64,000 nt of DNA from Psychrilyobacter atlanticus DSM 19335 (lineage in GTDB: Bacteria > Fusobacteriota > Fusobacteriia > Fusobacteriales > Fusobacteriaceae): assembly GCF_000426625.1 (NCBI RefSeq), contig NZ_KE384547.1, positions 480,986 to 544,985 of the forward strand, in the 5' to 3' direction. Positions 35,648-43,235 of this stretch are shown here, one piece after another. Numbering within the stretch: the stretch's first letter is position 1; the number at the start of each line of letters is the position of its first letter. Below the pieces are notes generated by a model. It was not told the DNA's origin, ran no database searches, and saw nothing but the letters and a program-made list of their open reading frames with translations. The position numbers and the translations under genes were made by a program.

Positions 35648-36220
35648 ATGAAAACAATAGAAAGAGAATGTGTGATACAGTTTGAGATAAAAAAATCCAA
35701 ATTTATAGGATATATAAAACCAATTTTTACTAAAAATGAAGCTGAAGATTTTATAAAAAAGATAAAATCAAAACATTCAGATGCAAGGCATAATTGTAGT
35801 GCATACAAGGTTTTAGAAAATGGTCAGGAATACTACAAGGTAGATGATGACGGGGAGCCTAGTGGAACAGCAGGGAAACCGATGGGAGAGATCTTAAATA
35901 TACTGGGAGTCGATAATTTAGTAGTAGTAGCTACCAGATATTTTGGTGGTATAAAATTAGGAGCCGGAGGGCTTATTCGAAATTATGCTAAAACTGCAAA
36001 ATTAGCTGTGGAAGAAGCAGGAATAGTAGAATGGAATCCTAAAATAAATGTAGTAATAGAATTTTCTTATGACAGATCTACTCAGATAGATAAGTTATTG
36101 GAAGGGGAAGAGGAGTTTTCCAAGGAATATGGGGAACAAATTCTCTATAGGGGAAGAGTTTCAGAAGAGGTTCTCTTAAAGTTAAAGGAAATAAGAGGGA
36201 TTATATTGATAGAAAATTAA
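35648..36220 (+). CDS. YigZ/IMPACT-family protein
   Basis: A 190-residue protein of the UPF0029/IMPACT family. The signature block DDDGEPSGTAGKPMGEIL is present, followed by VVVATRYFGGIKLGAGGLIRNY, and a C-terminal DUF1949-like domain covers about 130-190. Bacterial YigZ proteins are linked to translation or proline dipeptide cleavage, but the function is unsettled. It lies 11 bases after the channel gene and ends in a terminator that overlaps its stop codon. Confidence 0.9.
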   Translation: MKTIERECVIQFEIKKSKFIGYIKPIFTKNEAEDFIKKIKSKHSDARHNCSAYKVLENGQEYYKVDDDGEPSGTAGKPMGEILNILGVDNLVVVATRYFGGIKLGAGGLIRNYAKTAKLAVEEAGIVEWNPKINVVIEFSYDRSTQIDKLLEGEEEFSKEYGEQILYRGRVSEEVLLKLKEIRGIILIEN

Positions 36221-36247
36221 GGCTGAATTATCAGCCTTTTTTTATTA
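36219..36247 (+). terminator. Terminator after yigZ
   Basis: AAGGCTGA and TCAGCCTT form an 8-bp stem with an ATTA loop, followed by Ts. The left arm begins inside the yigZ stop codon. Confidence 0.85.
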
Positions 36248-36739
36248 TTATAAACTTCGTGTCAAAGTCAAGTTCTAAGGGTTCCGCCCTTAACTGGGTT
36301 CATTTCTTTTCATGATCAAAAGAAACGAACCAAAGAAAAACTCACTTTTTCTAAATCATGTTATAGAGTGAGACCATGGATTCCCGTTTCTTAGTGGGAT
36401 GCCTGACGGGCATAGGTAGGTCCGACGAAACTCGTAAGACATCTACTGAGGAGTAGGGTAACATCTAGAAAAAGGAATTAAAATTAAGAAAAAACAAGGT
36501 TTTAACCTAAAAAAGATTTTCTTTGTGATGAAAGGTCTAGGGTTTAAAAATCTATATTGATCTGTGTAATCTGTGTCAAAAAATTCTTGTGGTTTAGTAG
36601 TAAAATTTTAAAATATGGCTTAAGGGGAGTGGAGGGTAAAACAGGTGGTGGGTAGATTTGGATCGAAAATCTTACTTGAAAAAAATATGGAAAAAAAGTA
36701 TTATCTATTAGAGGTAGAAATTAAAATTGGAGGGGAACT
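36248..36739. other. Non-coding stretch holding repeat copy A
   Basis: 492 bases before pgcA without a gene. Most is the modular repeat. Further on, at about 36551-36600, a degenerate segment contains ATCTGTGTAATCTGTGTC, and a similar CTCAGTGAATCTCTGTGT segment follows repeat copy C. No clear pgcA promoter could be picked. Confidence 0.6.
36272..36484 (+). repeat. Modular hairpin repeat, copy A (213 bp)
   Basis: It shares its two ends with copies B and C. The 5' end is GTTCTAAGGG-TTCCG-CCCTTA (a perfect 6-bp hairpin). The 3' end holds CCCGTTTCTTAGTGGGATGC, CTGACGGGCAT, CGACGAAACTCGTAAGA and GTAACATCTAGAAAAAGGAA. The centre is shorter than in B and C and contains GGTTCATTTCTTTT paired to AAAAGAAACGAACC. 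No coding potential is seen. Confidence 0.85.
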
Positions 36740-38467
36740 ATGAAAGATTATATGAAACAATATGAAATATGGTTAAATTCACCACATATAGATAAAGAGG
36801 ACAGGGAAGAATTAGCTTCTATAAAGGGAGATGAAAAGGAGATAGAGGAAAGATTCTATACTGAATTGGCATTTGGTACAGGAGGATTAAGAGGAGTTAG
36901 AGGAAACGGAATAAACAGAATGAACAAATATATGATTAGAAAAGCGACTCAAGGGTTTGCAAACTACCTATTAGAAGTAGATGCAGAAGCTGTAAGAAAA
37001 AAAGGTGTAGTGATAGCTTATGACTGTAGGATAGGATCTGTAGAATATTCATTGAATACAGCTTTGGTTTTAGCTGCTAATGGAATTCCTGCATATCTAT
37101 TTGAATCTCTTAGATCTACCCCAGAACTATCATTTGCAGTAAGGGAGTTAGGAACTCAGGCAGGAATAGTAGTAACTGCATCACATAATCCGGTAGAATA
37201 CAATGGATATAAAGTTTATTGGAATGACGGGGCTCAATGTGTAGAACCTCATGCCAGCGGAATAGTAAATGGTGTTACCAATGTTAAAGATTTAGGAGAT
37301 ATTAAACTTATCTCTGAAGAGGAAGCCAAATCTAAGGGATTATTGACTATGGTAGGGAAAGATTTAGATGATAAATATATGGAAGTTGTAAAAACAGAGC
37401 AGATTATAACTGATATCCCAAACAAAGCAGATTATAAGATTGTATATACTCCGTTACACGGAACAGGAAGAGTTCCTGTACAAAGAATATTGGATGAATG
37501 TGGATTTAAATCGGTATATACAGTACCGAGTCAGGAGATGCCTGATGGAACATTCCCTACAGTGGGATATGCAAACCCTGAAGACCCAGCAGTATTTAAA
37601 TTGGGAATTGAATTAGCTGAGGAAAAAGGTTCATCGATTGTAATGGCAAATGACCCTGATGCAGATAGATTGGGAATAGCAGTGAAAGATAAAAAAGGCA
37701 ACTGGTCATATCCAAATGGAAATCAGGTAGGATTATTACTGATGGAATATATATTGAAGTTTAAAAAGGATATCCCTTCTAATGGTGCAGTGATTTCTAC
37801 TGTAGTATCTACACCTATGCTGGATGAAGTAGCAAAAGCTCACGGGGTAAAGATGTATAGAACATTGACTGGATTTAAATTTATAGGGGAAAAAATTAAG
37901 CAATTTGAAGATGGAGTTTTAGATGGAACTTATGTATTCGGGTTTGAAGAATCTTACGGATATCTGATAGGTACCCATGCTAGAGATAAAGATGCCATCG
38001 TAACTACTATGATCTTATCTGAGATGGCAGCTTATTATGAGTCTATCGGGACAGATATCCCAGCAGAATTAGATAAGATGTATGATAAATATGGATGGTA
38101 TAGAGAAGGAATAACAGCAATAACTATGGGTGGGAAAGATGGAGCAGAACAAATTACTAACATCATGGAAACTCTAAGAGAAAATACTCCTAAACAACTA
38201 TTGGGTCAAGATGTAGTAATAGTAAGAGATTTCGAGTTACAGACAGAATGTGATAAGACATCTTGTACAGAGATCAAATTAGATCTGCCAAAATCTAATG
38301 TACTTCAATTTGTTTTAGCTGATGGGACATATATAACAGCTAGACCATCTGGAACTGAGCCGAAAATAAAGTATTATTTTGCTGTAAAATCAGATAGTAA
38401 AGTAAAAGTAGAAAGAAAACTAGAAGAGACTATGGTGGAATTCGGAGAATTTACAAAGGGGTTATAG
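36740..38467 (+). CDS. pgcA: Phosphoglucomutase/phosphomannomutase, PgcA type
   Basis: A 575-residue alpha-D-phosphohexomutase that interconverts glucose-1-phosphate and glucose-6-phosphate. The phosphoserine loop is TASHNPVEYNGYKVYW, the metal-binding loop is DPDADRLGIAV, the sugar-specificity loop is GFEESYGYLIG and the phosphate-binding loop is RPSGTEPKIK. The start and length match the Firmicute PgcA group. It makes precursors for polysaccharides. GGAGGGG precedes the ATG. A cruciform-type repeat starts directly at its stop codon. Confidence 0.93.
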   Translation: MKDYMKQYEIWLNSPHIDKEDREELASIKGDEKEIEERFYTELAFGTGGLRGVRGNGINRMNKYMIRKATQGFANYLLEVDAEAVRKKGVVIAYDCRIGSVEYSLNTALVLAANGIPAYLFESLRSTPELSFAVRELGTQAGIVVTASHNPVEYNGYKVYWNDGAQCVEPHASGIVNGVTNVKDLGDIKLISEEEAKSKGLLTMVGKDLDDKYMEVVKTEQIITDIPNKADYKIVYTPLHGTGRVPVQRILDECGFKSVYTVPSQEMPDGTFPTVGYANPEDPAVFKLGIELAEEKGSSIVMANDPDADRLGIAVKDKKGNWSYPNGNQVGLLLMEYILKFKKDIPSNGAVISTVVSTPMLDEVAKAHGVKMYRTLTGFKFIGEKIKQFEDGVLDGTYVFGFEESYGYLIGTHARDKDAIVTTMILSEMAAYYESIGTDIPAELDKMYDKYGWYREGITAITMGGKDGAEQITNIMETLRENTPKQLLGQDVVIVRDFELQTECDKTSCTEIKLDLPKSNVLQFVLADGTYITARPSGTEPKIKYYFAVKSDSKVKVERKLEETMVEFGEFTKGL

Positions 38468-38526
38468 ACCCTCTTCCCTTCTTAACGGTTTCTCTTATAT
38501 AGGGAGAAACCAAGGCAAAAGAGTTA
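38468..38526 (+). repeat. Post-stop cruciform repeat, copy 1
   Basis: Outer arms CTCTTCCCTT and AAGGCAAAAGAG enclose a hairpin GGTTTCTC/GGAGAAACC. It begins at the base after the pgcA stop codon. Related copies follow rfaE2 (61496) and tsaB (62716), sharing CTC-TCC-TCTTA-GGTTTCTC. Confidence 0.65.
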
Positions 38527-38556
38527 TAGTTTTAAAGAAGAAATATATAGTTCAGA

Positions 38557-38589
38557 AGAAAGGAGAATCGTAGATTCTCCTTTCTTTTT
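38557..38589 (+). terminator. Terminator upstream of the 38661 gene
   Basis: AGAAAGGAGAATC and GATTCTCCTTTCT form a perfect 13-bp stem with a GTA loop, followed by Ts. Confidence 0.88.
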
Positions 38590-38660
38590 GTATATTGATA
38601 AAATTTTAGTGAATCATATGGTAGAATGTAATATAAAAAATATTTAGGAGTTGAAAGATA

Positions 38661-39071
38661 ATGGAAAACGAAAATCACGTATTAAAGATAAAGGAAAAAG
38701 TAGCTGATCATATAGATGGAAGATTTATTTCAAATGTTATAGAGGGAGAATATATATATACTCTAAAATATTGTAAATTAGATAAAGCAAAATTTGGATA
38801 TAAATTTATGCTGATGTTATTTAAGACTAGCTATGATGGGGAAAAATTTGTAAATGAAGGATGTGTAGATAATATCTTAATAGGATTTGATAAGGTATAC
38901 ATGACAGATCTTAGAAATAAAAAAGTTAGAGAGATCTATTTATCATTGTTTGAAAAAATTAATAGAATGAAAAAAGAACTTGCAGAAGAAAAGAAAATCA
39001 TCTGGAAAGAGATAGTTCCTACTATTAAAGCAGACATTATAAATATGAAGCATGATTTAAAAAATATGTAG
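38661..39071 (+). CDS. Hypothetical protein, 136 residues
   Basis: I do not recognise this protein. It is soluble, Lys-rich (MENENHVLKIKEKVADHIDG) and has a mixed N-terminal alpha/beta part (YTLKYCKLDKAKFGYKFMLML). The C-terminus is a charged helix (about 95-136) that could be a coiled coil. No metal or nucleotide motif is seen. AGGAG precedes the ATG. It is a monocistronic gene between a strong terminator and repeat copy B. Confidence 0.7.
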   Translation: MENENHVLKIKEKVADHIDGRFISNVIEGEYIYTLKYCKLDKAKFGYKFMLMLFKTSYDGEKFVNEGCVDNILIGFDKVYMTDLRNKKVREIYLSLFEKINRMKKELAEEKKIIWKEIVPTIKADIINMKHDLKNM

Positions 39072-39420
39072 TTTATTTTTTAATTTGAGATAAAAATAGG
39101 TTCTAAGGGTGTCACCCTTAACTGACTCCATTTCAGATATGCGAATATTTTATTTTCTTCTAATAACATTAGAAAAAAATAAAAATGCAGTAAAAGAAAA
39201 GAAAGAAAAATCTTATACTTTCTCGTTATGGCTTCTCTCAAATAGAGAAGTCGAAACAATAACCATTTGATGTTATAGAGTTAATCCATGGATCCCCGTT
39301 TCTTATAGGGATGCCTGACGGGCATAGCTGGTACGACGAAACTCGCAAGATTTTTACTGAGTAGCAAGGTAACATCTAGAAAAAGAAATAAAATTAAAAA
39401 AAAGAGCGAAAGCTCTTTTT
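39072..39420. other. Non-coding stretch holding repeat copy B
   Basis: 349 bases with no gene. It is almost entirely occupied by the modular repeat and by the terminator shared with the following minus-strand gene. Confidence 0.7.
39100..39396 (+). repeat. Modular hairpin repeat, copy B (297 bp)
   Basis: The 5' hairpin here is TAAGGGT-GTC-ACCCTTA, so both arms changed relative to copy A while pairing is kept. The centre carries CAGATATGCGAATATTT and CTTCTCT-CAAAT-AGAGAAG, shared with copy C. The 3' end matches A and C (GGATGCCTGACGGGCATAG, GTAACATCTAGAAAAAG). It lies between two unrelated genes. Confidence 0.85.
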
Positions 39421-39424
39421 TTAA
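39401..39424. terminator. Terminator with GNRA loop
   Basis: AAAGAGC-GAAA-GCTCTTT, with runs of A before and T after. It works in both directions and overlaps the 3' end of the Crp/Fnr gene, whose TAA lies in the T-run. Confidence 0.8.
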
Positions 39425-40104
39425 TATAGTTCTATATAATACTCACTTAGTTTTTCATAATCTGTAATGATTATCCTTCTTTTATCTTTCTTTATTAGTC
39501 CCTGTTCAATGAATTTTTTCAAAACTCTATTGAGGTGCCTATAACTGGTTCCTAAAAGCTGAGACAGGTCGTTAAAACTTGTAGATTCTATCAAAATTTC
39601 ATCTCCTTTTTCCACAGCATGGTTGATGAGGTAGTTAGCTAAAACATGCTCAAAACTATAGGAGGAGGAGATAATATTTGAATTAACGGTAGTCTGTAAT
39701 TTATTCAGGGTAGAACTATACAGGTATTTCCAAAATATGGGATCATTGGCAATTAACTTTGAGAAGACGCTCATACCAATACCGATTACGGTAGTATCTT
39801 CAGTAGCAATAATATCATATTTTGAATATGGATTATTAATGATTTCCATCTCTCCTAACATCTCCAAAGGTTTACTGTAATCAATTAGAAGTGACTTTCC
39901 ATTTTCTAAATTTAAAACTATTTTTGTTCCTCCGGTAACCAATAGATAGAAATAATTCACCCTTTCAGAGGAGGTAAATAGGTGTTCATTCTTTTTAAAT
40001 TGGTAGAGGGTCATATATTTTTCAAGGTTATTTGAAAAAATAGAGTTGATATTATATAATTCAATATATTTTTTTAATAAATTGGGACTATTAATGATTT
40101 TCAT
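39421..40104 (-). CDS. Crp/Fnr-family transcription regulator 1
   Basis: A 227-residue regulator. Residues about 15-125 form a cyclic-nucleotide-binding-like beta roll (KKNEHLFTSSERVNYFYLLVTGGTKIVLN). A long dimerisation helix follows, then a winged helix (about 165-220) with DLSQLLGTSYRHLNRVLKKF. The phosphate-binding residues of cAMP receptors are not evident and there are no Fnr-type cysteines, so the effector is unknown. It is divergent from the riboswitch-controlled nucleoside-binding lipoprotein gene. A related protein is encoded at 43236. Confidence 0.85.
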   Translation of the reverse strand: MKIINSPNLLKKYIELYNINSIFSNNLEKYMTLYQFKKNEHLFTSSERVNYFYLLVTGGTKIVLNLENGKSLLIDYSKPLEMLGEMEIINNPYSKYDIIATEDTTVIGIGMSVFSKLIANDPIFWKYLYSSTLNKLQTTVNSNIISSSYSFEHVLANYLINHAVEKGDEILIESTSFNDLSQLLGTSYRHLNRVLKKFIEQGLIKKDKRRIIITDYEKLSEYYIELY

Positions 40105-40165
40105 CGACTACACCTCTCTTTTAAATTAATTTCATGGGTAAAAAAGGACATAGGACCTATTTTTA

Positions 40166-40197
40166 TTTATGGTATTATACTATCATATTACCATAAA
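40166..40197. promoter_or_regulatory. Perfect 9-bp inverted repeat in the divergent promoter region
   Basis: TTTATGGTA (40166-40174) and TACCATAAA (40189-40197) flank 14 bp. On the minus strand a TATAAT (40174-40179) and on the plus strand a TATACT (40176-40181) fall inside it, so it probably covers both divergent promoters. It is a candidate operator of the adjacent Crp/Fnr protein; that link is inferred. Confidence 0.55.
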
Positions 40198-40208
40198 AAA
40201 ATAAATCA

Positions 40209-40311
40209 ACTCATATAAATTTGTGATATGGACAAAAGTTTCTACGGCTAACCTAAATTAGCCACTATGAGTAAATTGCGAGCAGTTTACTTTTTGGTAA
40301 GCTGTTTTTAG
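40209..40311 (+). ncRNA. Purine riboswitch (guanine/hypoxanthine type) with terminator platform
   Basis: Aptamer 40209-40272. P1 is ACTCATA/TATGAGT, and P2 is TTTGT/ACAAA with loop GATATGG. The junction contains GTTTCTAC, and P3 is GGCTAA/TTAGCC with CCTAAA between the arms. The J3/1 segment reads ACTATGAGT, with C at the position that pairs with guanine or hypoxanthine (U in adenine sensors). Platform: terminator CAGTTTAC/GTAAGCTG (40283-40304) plus five Ts. The competing antiterminator is AGTAAA (40270-40275) with TTTACT (40286-40291), which uses the 3' strand of P1. Ligand should therefore switch the gene off. Confidence 0.92.
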
Positions 40312-40370
40312 TTTTATATATACAAATAAGATACTGTTGATGTTGTTTAAAAATTAGGAGGAATGAAAAG

Positions 40371-41378
40371 ATGAAAAGAGTAATATTATTTTTAATGGGT
40401 TTAAGCTTGATCTTATTGACTGCTTGTGGAAAGGGAGAGGATTCTAAGAGCGCAGGAAATGAAGGTGTAAAAAAAGTTGACTATAAAGTAGGAATAGTAC
40501 TTGGTTTAGGTGGATTAGGAGATAAATCTTTTAGTGATTCAGCTTATGAAGGACTTTTAAAAGCAGAAAAAGAATTAGGAGTAAAAGTTAAATATGTGGA
40601 ACCTACAACACTTTCAGAATTCGATCAATTTTTTACTGAATTTGCAGAAGCAAATTATGACCTTATAATTGGTGTAAGTTTTGATGCTGAAAAAGGTATT
40701 GAAAAGGTAGCTAAAGAGTATCCAGGAAGTAATTTTGTACTTATAGATTCAATTGTAGACCTTCCAAATGTAAAATCTATAATGTTTAATCAAAAAGAAG
40801 GTTCTTTCTTAGCGGGAGCTTTAGGACAAATGGTAAGTAAAACTAATTCAATTGGATTTGTAGGAGCAGTAGAAGCCCCAGTAATAAAGAGTTTTTATGA
40901 AGGGTATGAGCAAGGAGCTCACTATATGAATTCAAATACTGAAGTAAAAGATATATATGTTGGTGGAAGCAATCCATTCAATGACCCTGCTAGAGCAAAG
41001 GAATTAGCTATCTCAATGGCAGAAAACGATGTAGATGTTATATTTACAGTAGCAGGTGGATCTGGTAGAGGAGTTATGGAAGCTATAAAGGGAAGAGAAG
41101 ATCTATATGGAATTGGTGTAGATTCAAACCAAGACGGAGAAGTAGAAGGGAAAATCTTAACTTCAATCTTAAAAAGAGTAGACATATCTGTATTTAATGC
41201 AGCTTCAGAGGGCTTAGCTGGAAACTTTAAAGGTGGAACAGTTGTCTTAGGATTAAAAGAAAATGGAATGGGAACTACTAACTTTGAATTTTCTAAAGAG
41301 CTTATCGGAGAAGAAAATTTAGCTAAATTAGAACAAATAAAGAAAGACTTAATTTCAGGAAAGATTGAAATAAAATAA
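40371..41378 (+). CDS. BMP-family nucleoside-binding lipoprotein
   Basis: A 335-residue substrate-binding lipoprotein of the BMP/Med/PnrA family, which bind purine and other nucleosides for ABC import. The lipobox is LLTAC with the lipidated Cys at residue 19. Family blocks: GLGGLGDKSFSDSAYEGL near residue 50, FVLIDSIVD, FLAGALGQMVSKT and GIGVDSNQDGEVEGKILTSI. AGGAGG precedes the ATG. No permease or ATPase genes adjoin, so the partners must be elsewhere. Control by a purine riboswitch supports a purine nucleoside substrate. A second, decayed copy of its 3' end occurs at 42047. Confidence 0.9.
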   Translation: MKRVILFLMGLSLILLTACGKGEDSKSAGNEGVKKVDYKVGIVLGLGGLGDKSFSDSAYEGLLKAEKELGVKVKYVEPTTLSEFDQFFTEFAEANYDLIIGVSFDAEKGIEKVAKEYPGSNFVLIDSIVDLPNVKSIMFNQKEGSFLAGALGQMVSKTNSIGFVGAVEAPVIKSFYEGYEQGAHYMNSNTEVKDIYVGGSNPFNDPARAKELAISMAENDVDVIFTVAGGSGRGVMEAIKGREDLYGIGVDSNQDGEVEGKILTSILKRVDISVFNAASEGLAGNFKGGTVVLGLKENGMGTTNFEFSKELIGEENLAKLEQIKKDLISGKIEIK

Positions 41379-41383
41379 ATTTT

Positions 41384-41412
41384 AAACCCTTCAATTTTGG
41401 AGGGTTTTTTAT
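41384..41412 (+). terminator. Terminator after the BMP lipoprotein gene
   Basis: AAACCCTTC and GGAGGGTTT pair (one wobble) around AATTTT, followed by a T-run. Confidence 0.8.
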
Positions 41413-41427
41413 TACAAAAACTTTTTG

Positions 41428-41456
41428 TTGACGAAGAAACAAAAATAAGTTATTAT
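41428..41456 (+). promoter_or_regulatory. Promoter of the cyclase-family gene
   Basis: TTGACG at 41428-41433 and TATTAT at 41451-41456, spacer 17 bp, 29 bp before the start codon. Confidence 0.65.
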
Positions 41457-41485
41457 TTCCTTGTAAACAAAAAGGAGGTAGAGTT

Positions 41486-42037
41486 ATGAAATTAAATGTA
41501 AAAACTATTGAGATGCCGGAAAAACTTAGAGAGTGGGCTGAAAAGCAGGATGAACATCAAGCCAGACATATAGGAACGCATATAGACGTGTACAACTATT
41601 CTGATTTGGATCTTTCTTTAAAGCTATGCAGAGGAGTAGTAGTAGATGTTAGAGGTATAGATATCATAGATTGTGAAAGAGTAGAAAAAATTGAAGTTAG
41701 AAAAGGAGATTTTATTATTTTTAGAACTGGCTTTATGGAAAAATTTGGTTATGGGACTAAGGAATATTTGAATTTAGAAGGGGCTCCATTTTTGACAGAT
41801 GAAGCAGTAAATTCTCTCATAGATAGAGGTGTAAAATTTATAGGAATAGATCTTCACGGAATACAACATGGAAGAGATCATAGAAAGATAGACGAGTATA
41901 CAGAATCTAAAGGAACCTATGTAATTGAAAATATGACCAACTTAGATAAAATATCTGAGATAATCCAATTGAAATTAGAATGGGATCAAAAAGAAGGTGC
42001 TACAGCTATTCCGGTAGAAATAGAAGTTTTAGGGTAG
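41486..42037 (+). CDS. Cyclase-family metal-dependent hydrolase
   Basis: A 183-residue protein of the cyclase/kynurenine-formamidase family. The family metal motif HxGTHxD appears as ARHIGTHIDVYN, and the later RTGFMEKFG and GIDLHGIQHGRDHRKID blocks fit the fold. Such enzymes hydrolyse amide or ring bonds with zinc or manganese. The usual proline and His after HxGTHxD are replaced (VYNY), so the substrate may differ. AAGGAGGT precedes the ATG. A degenerate copy of its last 20 or so codons lies downstream. Confidence 0.78.
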   Translation: MKLNVKTIEMPEKLREWAEKQDEHQARHIGTHIDVYNYSDLDLSLKLCRGVVVDVRGIDIIDCERVEKIEVRKGDFIIFRTGFMEKFGYGTKEYLNLEGAPFLTDEAVNSLIDRGVKFIGIDLHGIQHGRDHRKIDEYTESKGTYVIENMTNLDKISEIIQLKLEWDQKEGATAIPVEIEVLG

Positions 42038-42046
42038 TGAAAGAGG

Positions 42047-42262
42047 TGATTTCAGGAAGATTGAAATTAGATACGTTTAAAATCCTCCAAAATTGGAGGA
42101 TTTTTTATTAGATACAAATATAATAATGAAAAAGAAATAAAAAATAAGTTACTATTTCTTTTTAGATAGAACATTTGATATAATTTAATGGAAATTAGAA
42201 TGGGGTCAAAAGAAGGTTTTGCAGCTATTTCAATAAAAAAAATAAGTTACTAGGATAGTGAA
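42047..42262 (+). pseudogene. Decayed duplicate of the BMP-terminator-cyclase segment
   Basis: Three blocks repeat the upstream unit in the same order. The 3' end of the BMP gene returns at 42047-42070 (GATTTCAGGAAGATTGAAAT). Its terminator returns at 42081-42106. The 3' end of the cyclase gene returns at about 42191-42262 (AAATTAGAATGGGGTCAAAA, then GGATAGTGAAGAGG), frameshifted by a missing A. The AATAAGTTACTATTTC promoter-region block also recurs. Most of both genes has been lost. Confidence 0.75.
42081..42106 (+). terminator. Terminator in the duplicated remnant
   Basis: AATCCTCC and GGAGGATT around AAAATT, then Ts. It is homologous to the BMP terminator, with several paired changes that keep the stem, so it probably now serves the cyclase gene. 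Confidence 0.8.
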
Positions 42263-42306
42263 GAGGATAACTTTTATAAGCTCTGATAGAGACAGGAGGA
42301 ATAAAT

Positions 42307-42780
42307 ATGGAAAAAAATAAAGAGGAACGTATATTTGAAAAAATATCTGAATTTCTGGAAAAAGCAGAGGTATACAACGATCTATCCAACAAAAATAAGA
42401 ACTGGGATCTTTCACTATCTGAGATCCACTGTATAGATAATATTGAAAAGCTAGAATCTCCAAATGTCACTTTATTGGCAAATACCATGAGAATGACTAG
42501 AGGTGGGATTACTAAGATTACAAGAAAATTAATAAAGAAAGAGTTTATAACCAGCTTTAAGGAAGAGGGAAATAAAAAAGAGGTATACTTTAGATTAACT
42601 TCGATAGGAATGGAAGTTTATTTGGACCATGAAAAGAGTCATGAAATAGCAAAAAACAGGGAGATGAGTTTTTATTCAACCTTTACTGGAGAGGAGAAAA
42701 ATACCATCTTAAAGTTTTTGGAAAGGTCAAATAACCACCTGCAAAAAGAGATGTATAAATTAAAAGAAATAAAAAAATAA
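42307..42780 (+). CDS. MarR-family transcription regulator
   Basis: A 157-residue winged-helix regulator. The MarR layout is visible: an N-terminal dimer helix, LSLSEIHCIDNIEKLESPNVTLLAN, the recognition region MRMTRGGITKITRKLIKKEFI and the wing KEEGNKKEVYFRLTSIG, then C-terminal dimer helices. The ligand and targets are unknown. GGAGGA lies 5-6 bases before the ATG. It is followed 78 bases later by a SHOCT membrane protein gene. Confidence 0.85.
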   Translation: MEKNKEERIFEKISEFLEKAEVYNDLSNKNKNWDLSLSEIHCIDNIEKLESPNVTLLANTMRMTRGGITKITRKLIKKEFITSFKEEGNKKEVYFRLTSIGMEVYLDHEKSHEIAKNREMSFYSTFTGEEKNTILKFLERSNNHLQKEMYKLKEIKK

Positions 42781-42858
42781 AAATTTTAAATGAGAACTTC
42801 ACTCAATTTTCACATAACTATAATACAATTTTAGGGTGAAAAGTAGGAGGAGAGAGTA

Positions 42859-43113
42859 ATGATAAATAGTTGTGGATTAGGTTTCAGTTTTGGAAATTCG
42901 ATGTTTTTTGGCCATGGAATATTCATGTTTATATTCTGGATATTGGTTGCTATGTCAATAGTATCGGTATTTAGGAGTTTTTCTTTTGGAAGAGTAGGCA
43001 GCTTTAGAGGAAATAAGGATAAGAATTATCTGGAAATACTAAAGAAAAGATATGTCAATGGTGAGATTACAAGGGAAGAATATCAGGAAATAAAACAAAA
43101 ATTAAGAGATTAA
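42859..43113 (+). CDS. Small SHOCT-domain membrane protein
   Basis: An 84-residue protein with a Gly/Phe-rich start, one membrane helix (about 18-42, IFMFIFWILVAMSIVSVF) and a C-terminal SHOCT motif (about 58-83, YLEILKKRYVNGEITREEYQ). SHOCT motifs mediate oligomerisation or membrane-associated contacts; the function is unknown. GGAGGAGAG precedes the ATG. It ends in a strong terminator. Association with the upstream MarR gene suggests an envelope-stress role, which is weak inference. Confidence 0.8.
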   Translation: MINSCGLGFSFGNSMFFGHGIFMFIFWILVAMSIVSVFRSFSFGRVGSFRGNKDKNYLEILKKRYVNGEITREEYQEIKQKLRD

Positions 43114-43118
43114 GATAT

Positions 43119-43157
43119 AAAAAAACTAGGAATAAAAAAATCCTAGTTTTTTTATTT
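43119..43157 (+). terminator. Terminator after the SHOCT gene
   Basis: AAAAAAACTAGGA and TCCTAGTTTTTTT form a perfect 13-bp stem around ATAAAAAAA. Confidence 0.88.
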
Positions 43158-43235
43158 TTTAGAAGTTAGGGAATTTAATACGTTAAAAACCCTATACTAG
43201 AATTAGTAACATTTGGATCTAAGGTGATCTTACTT

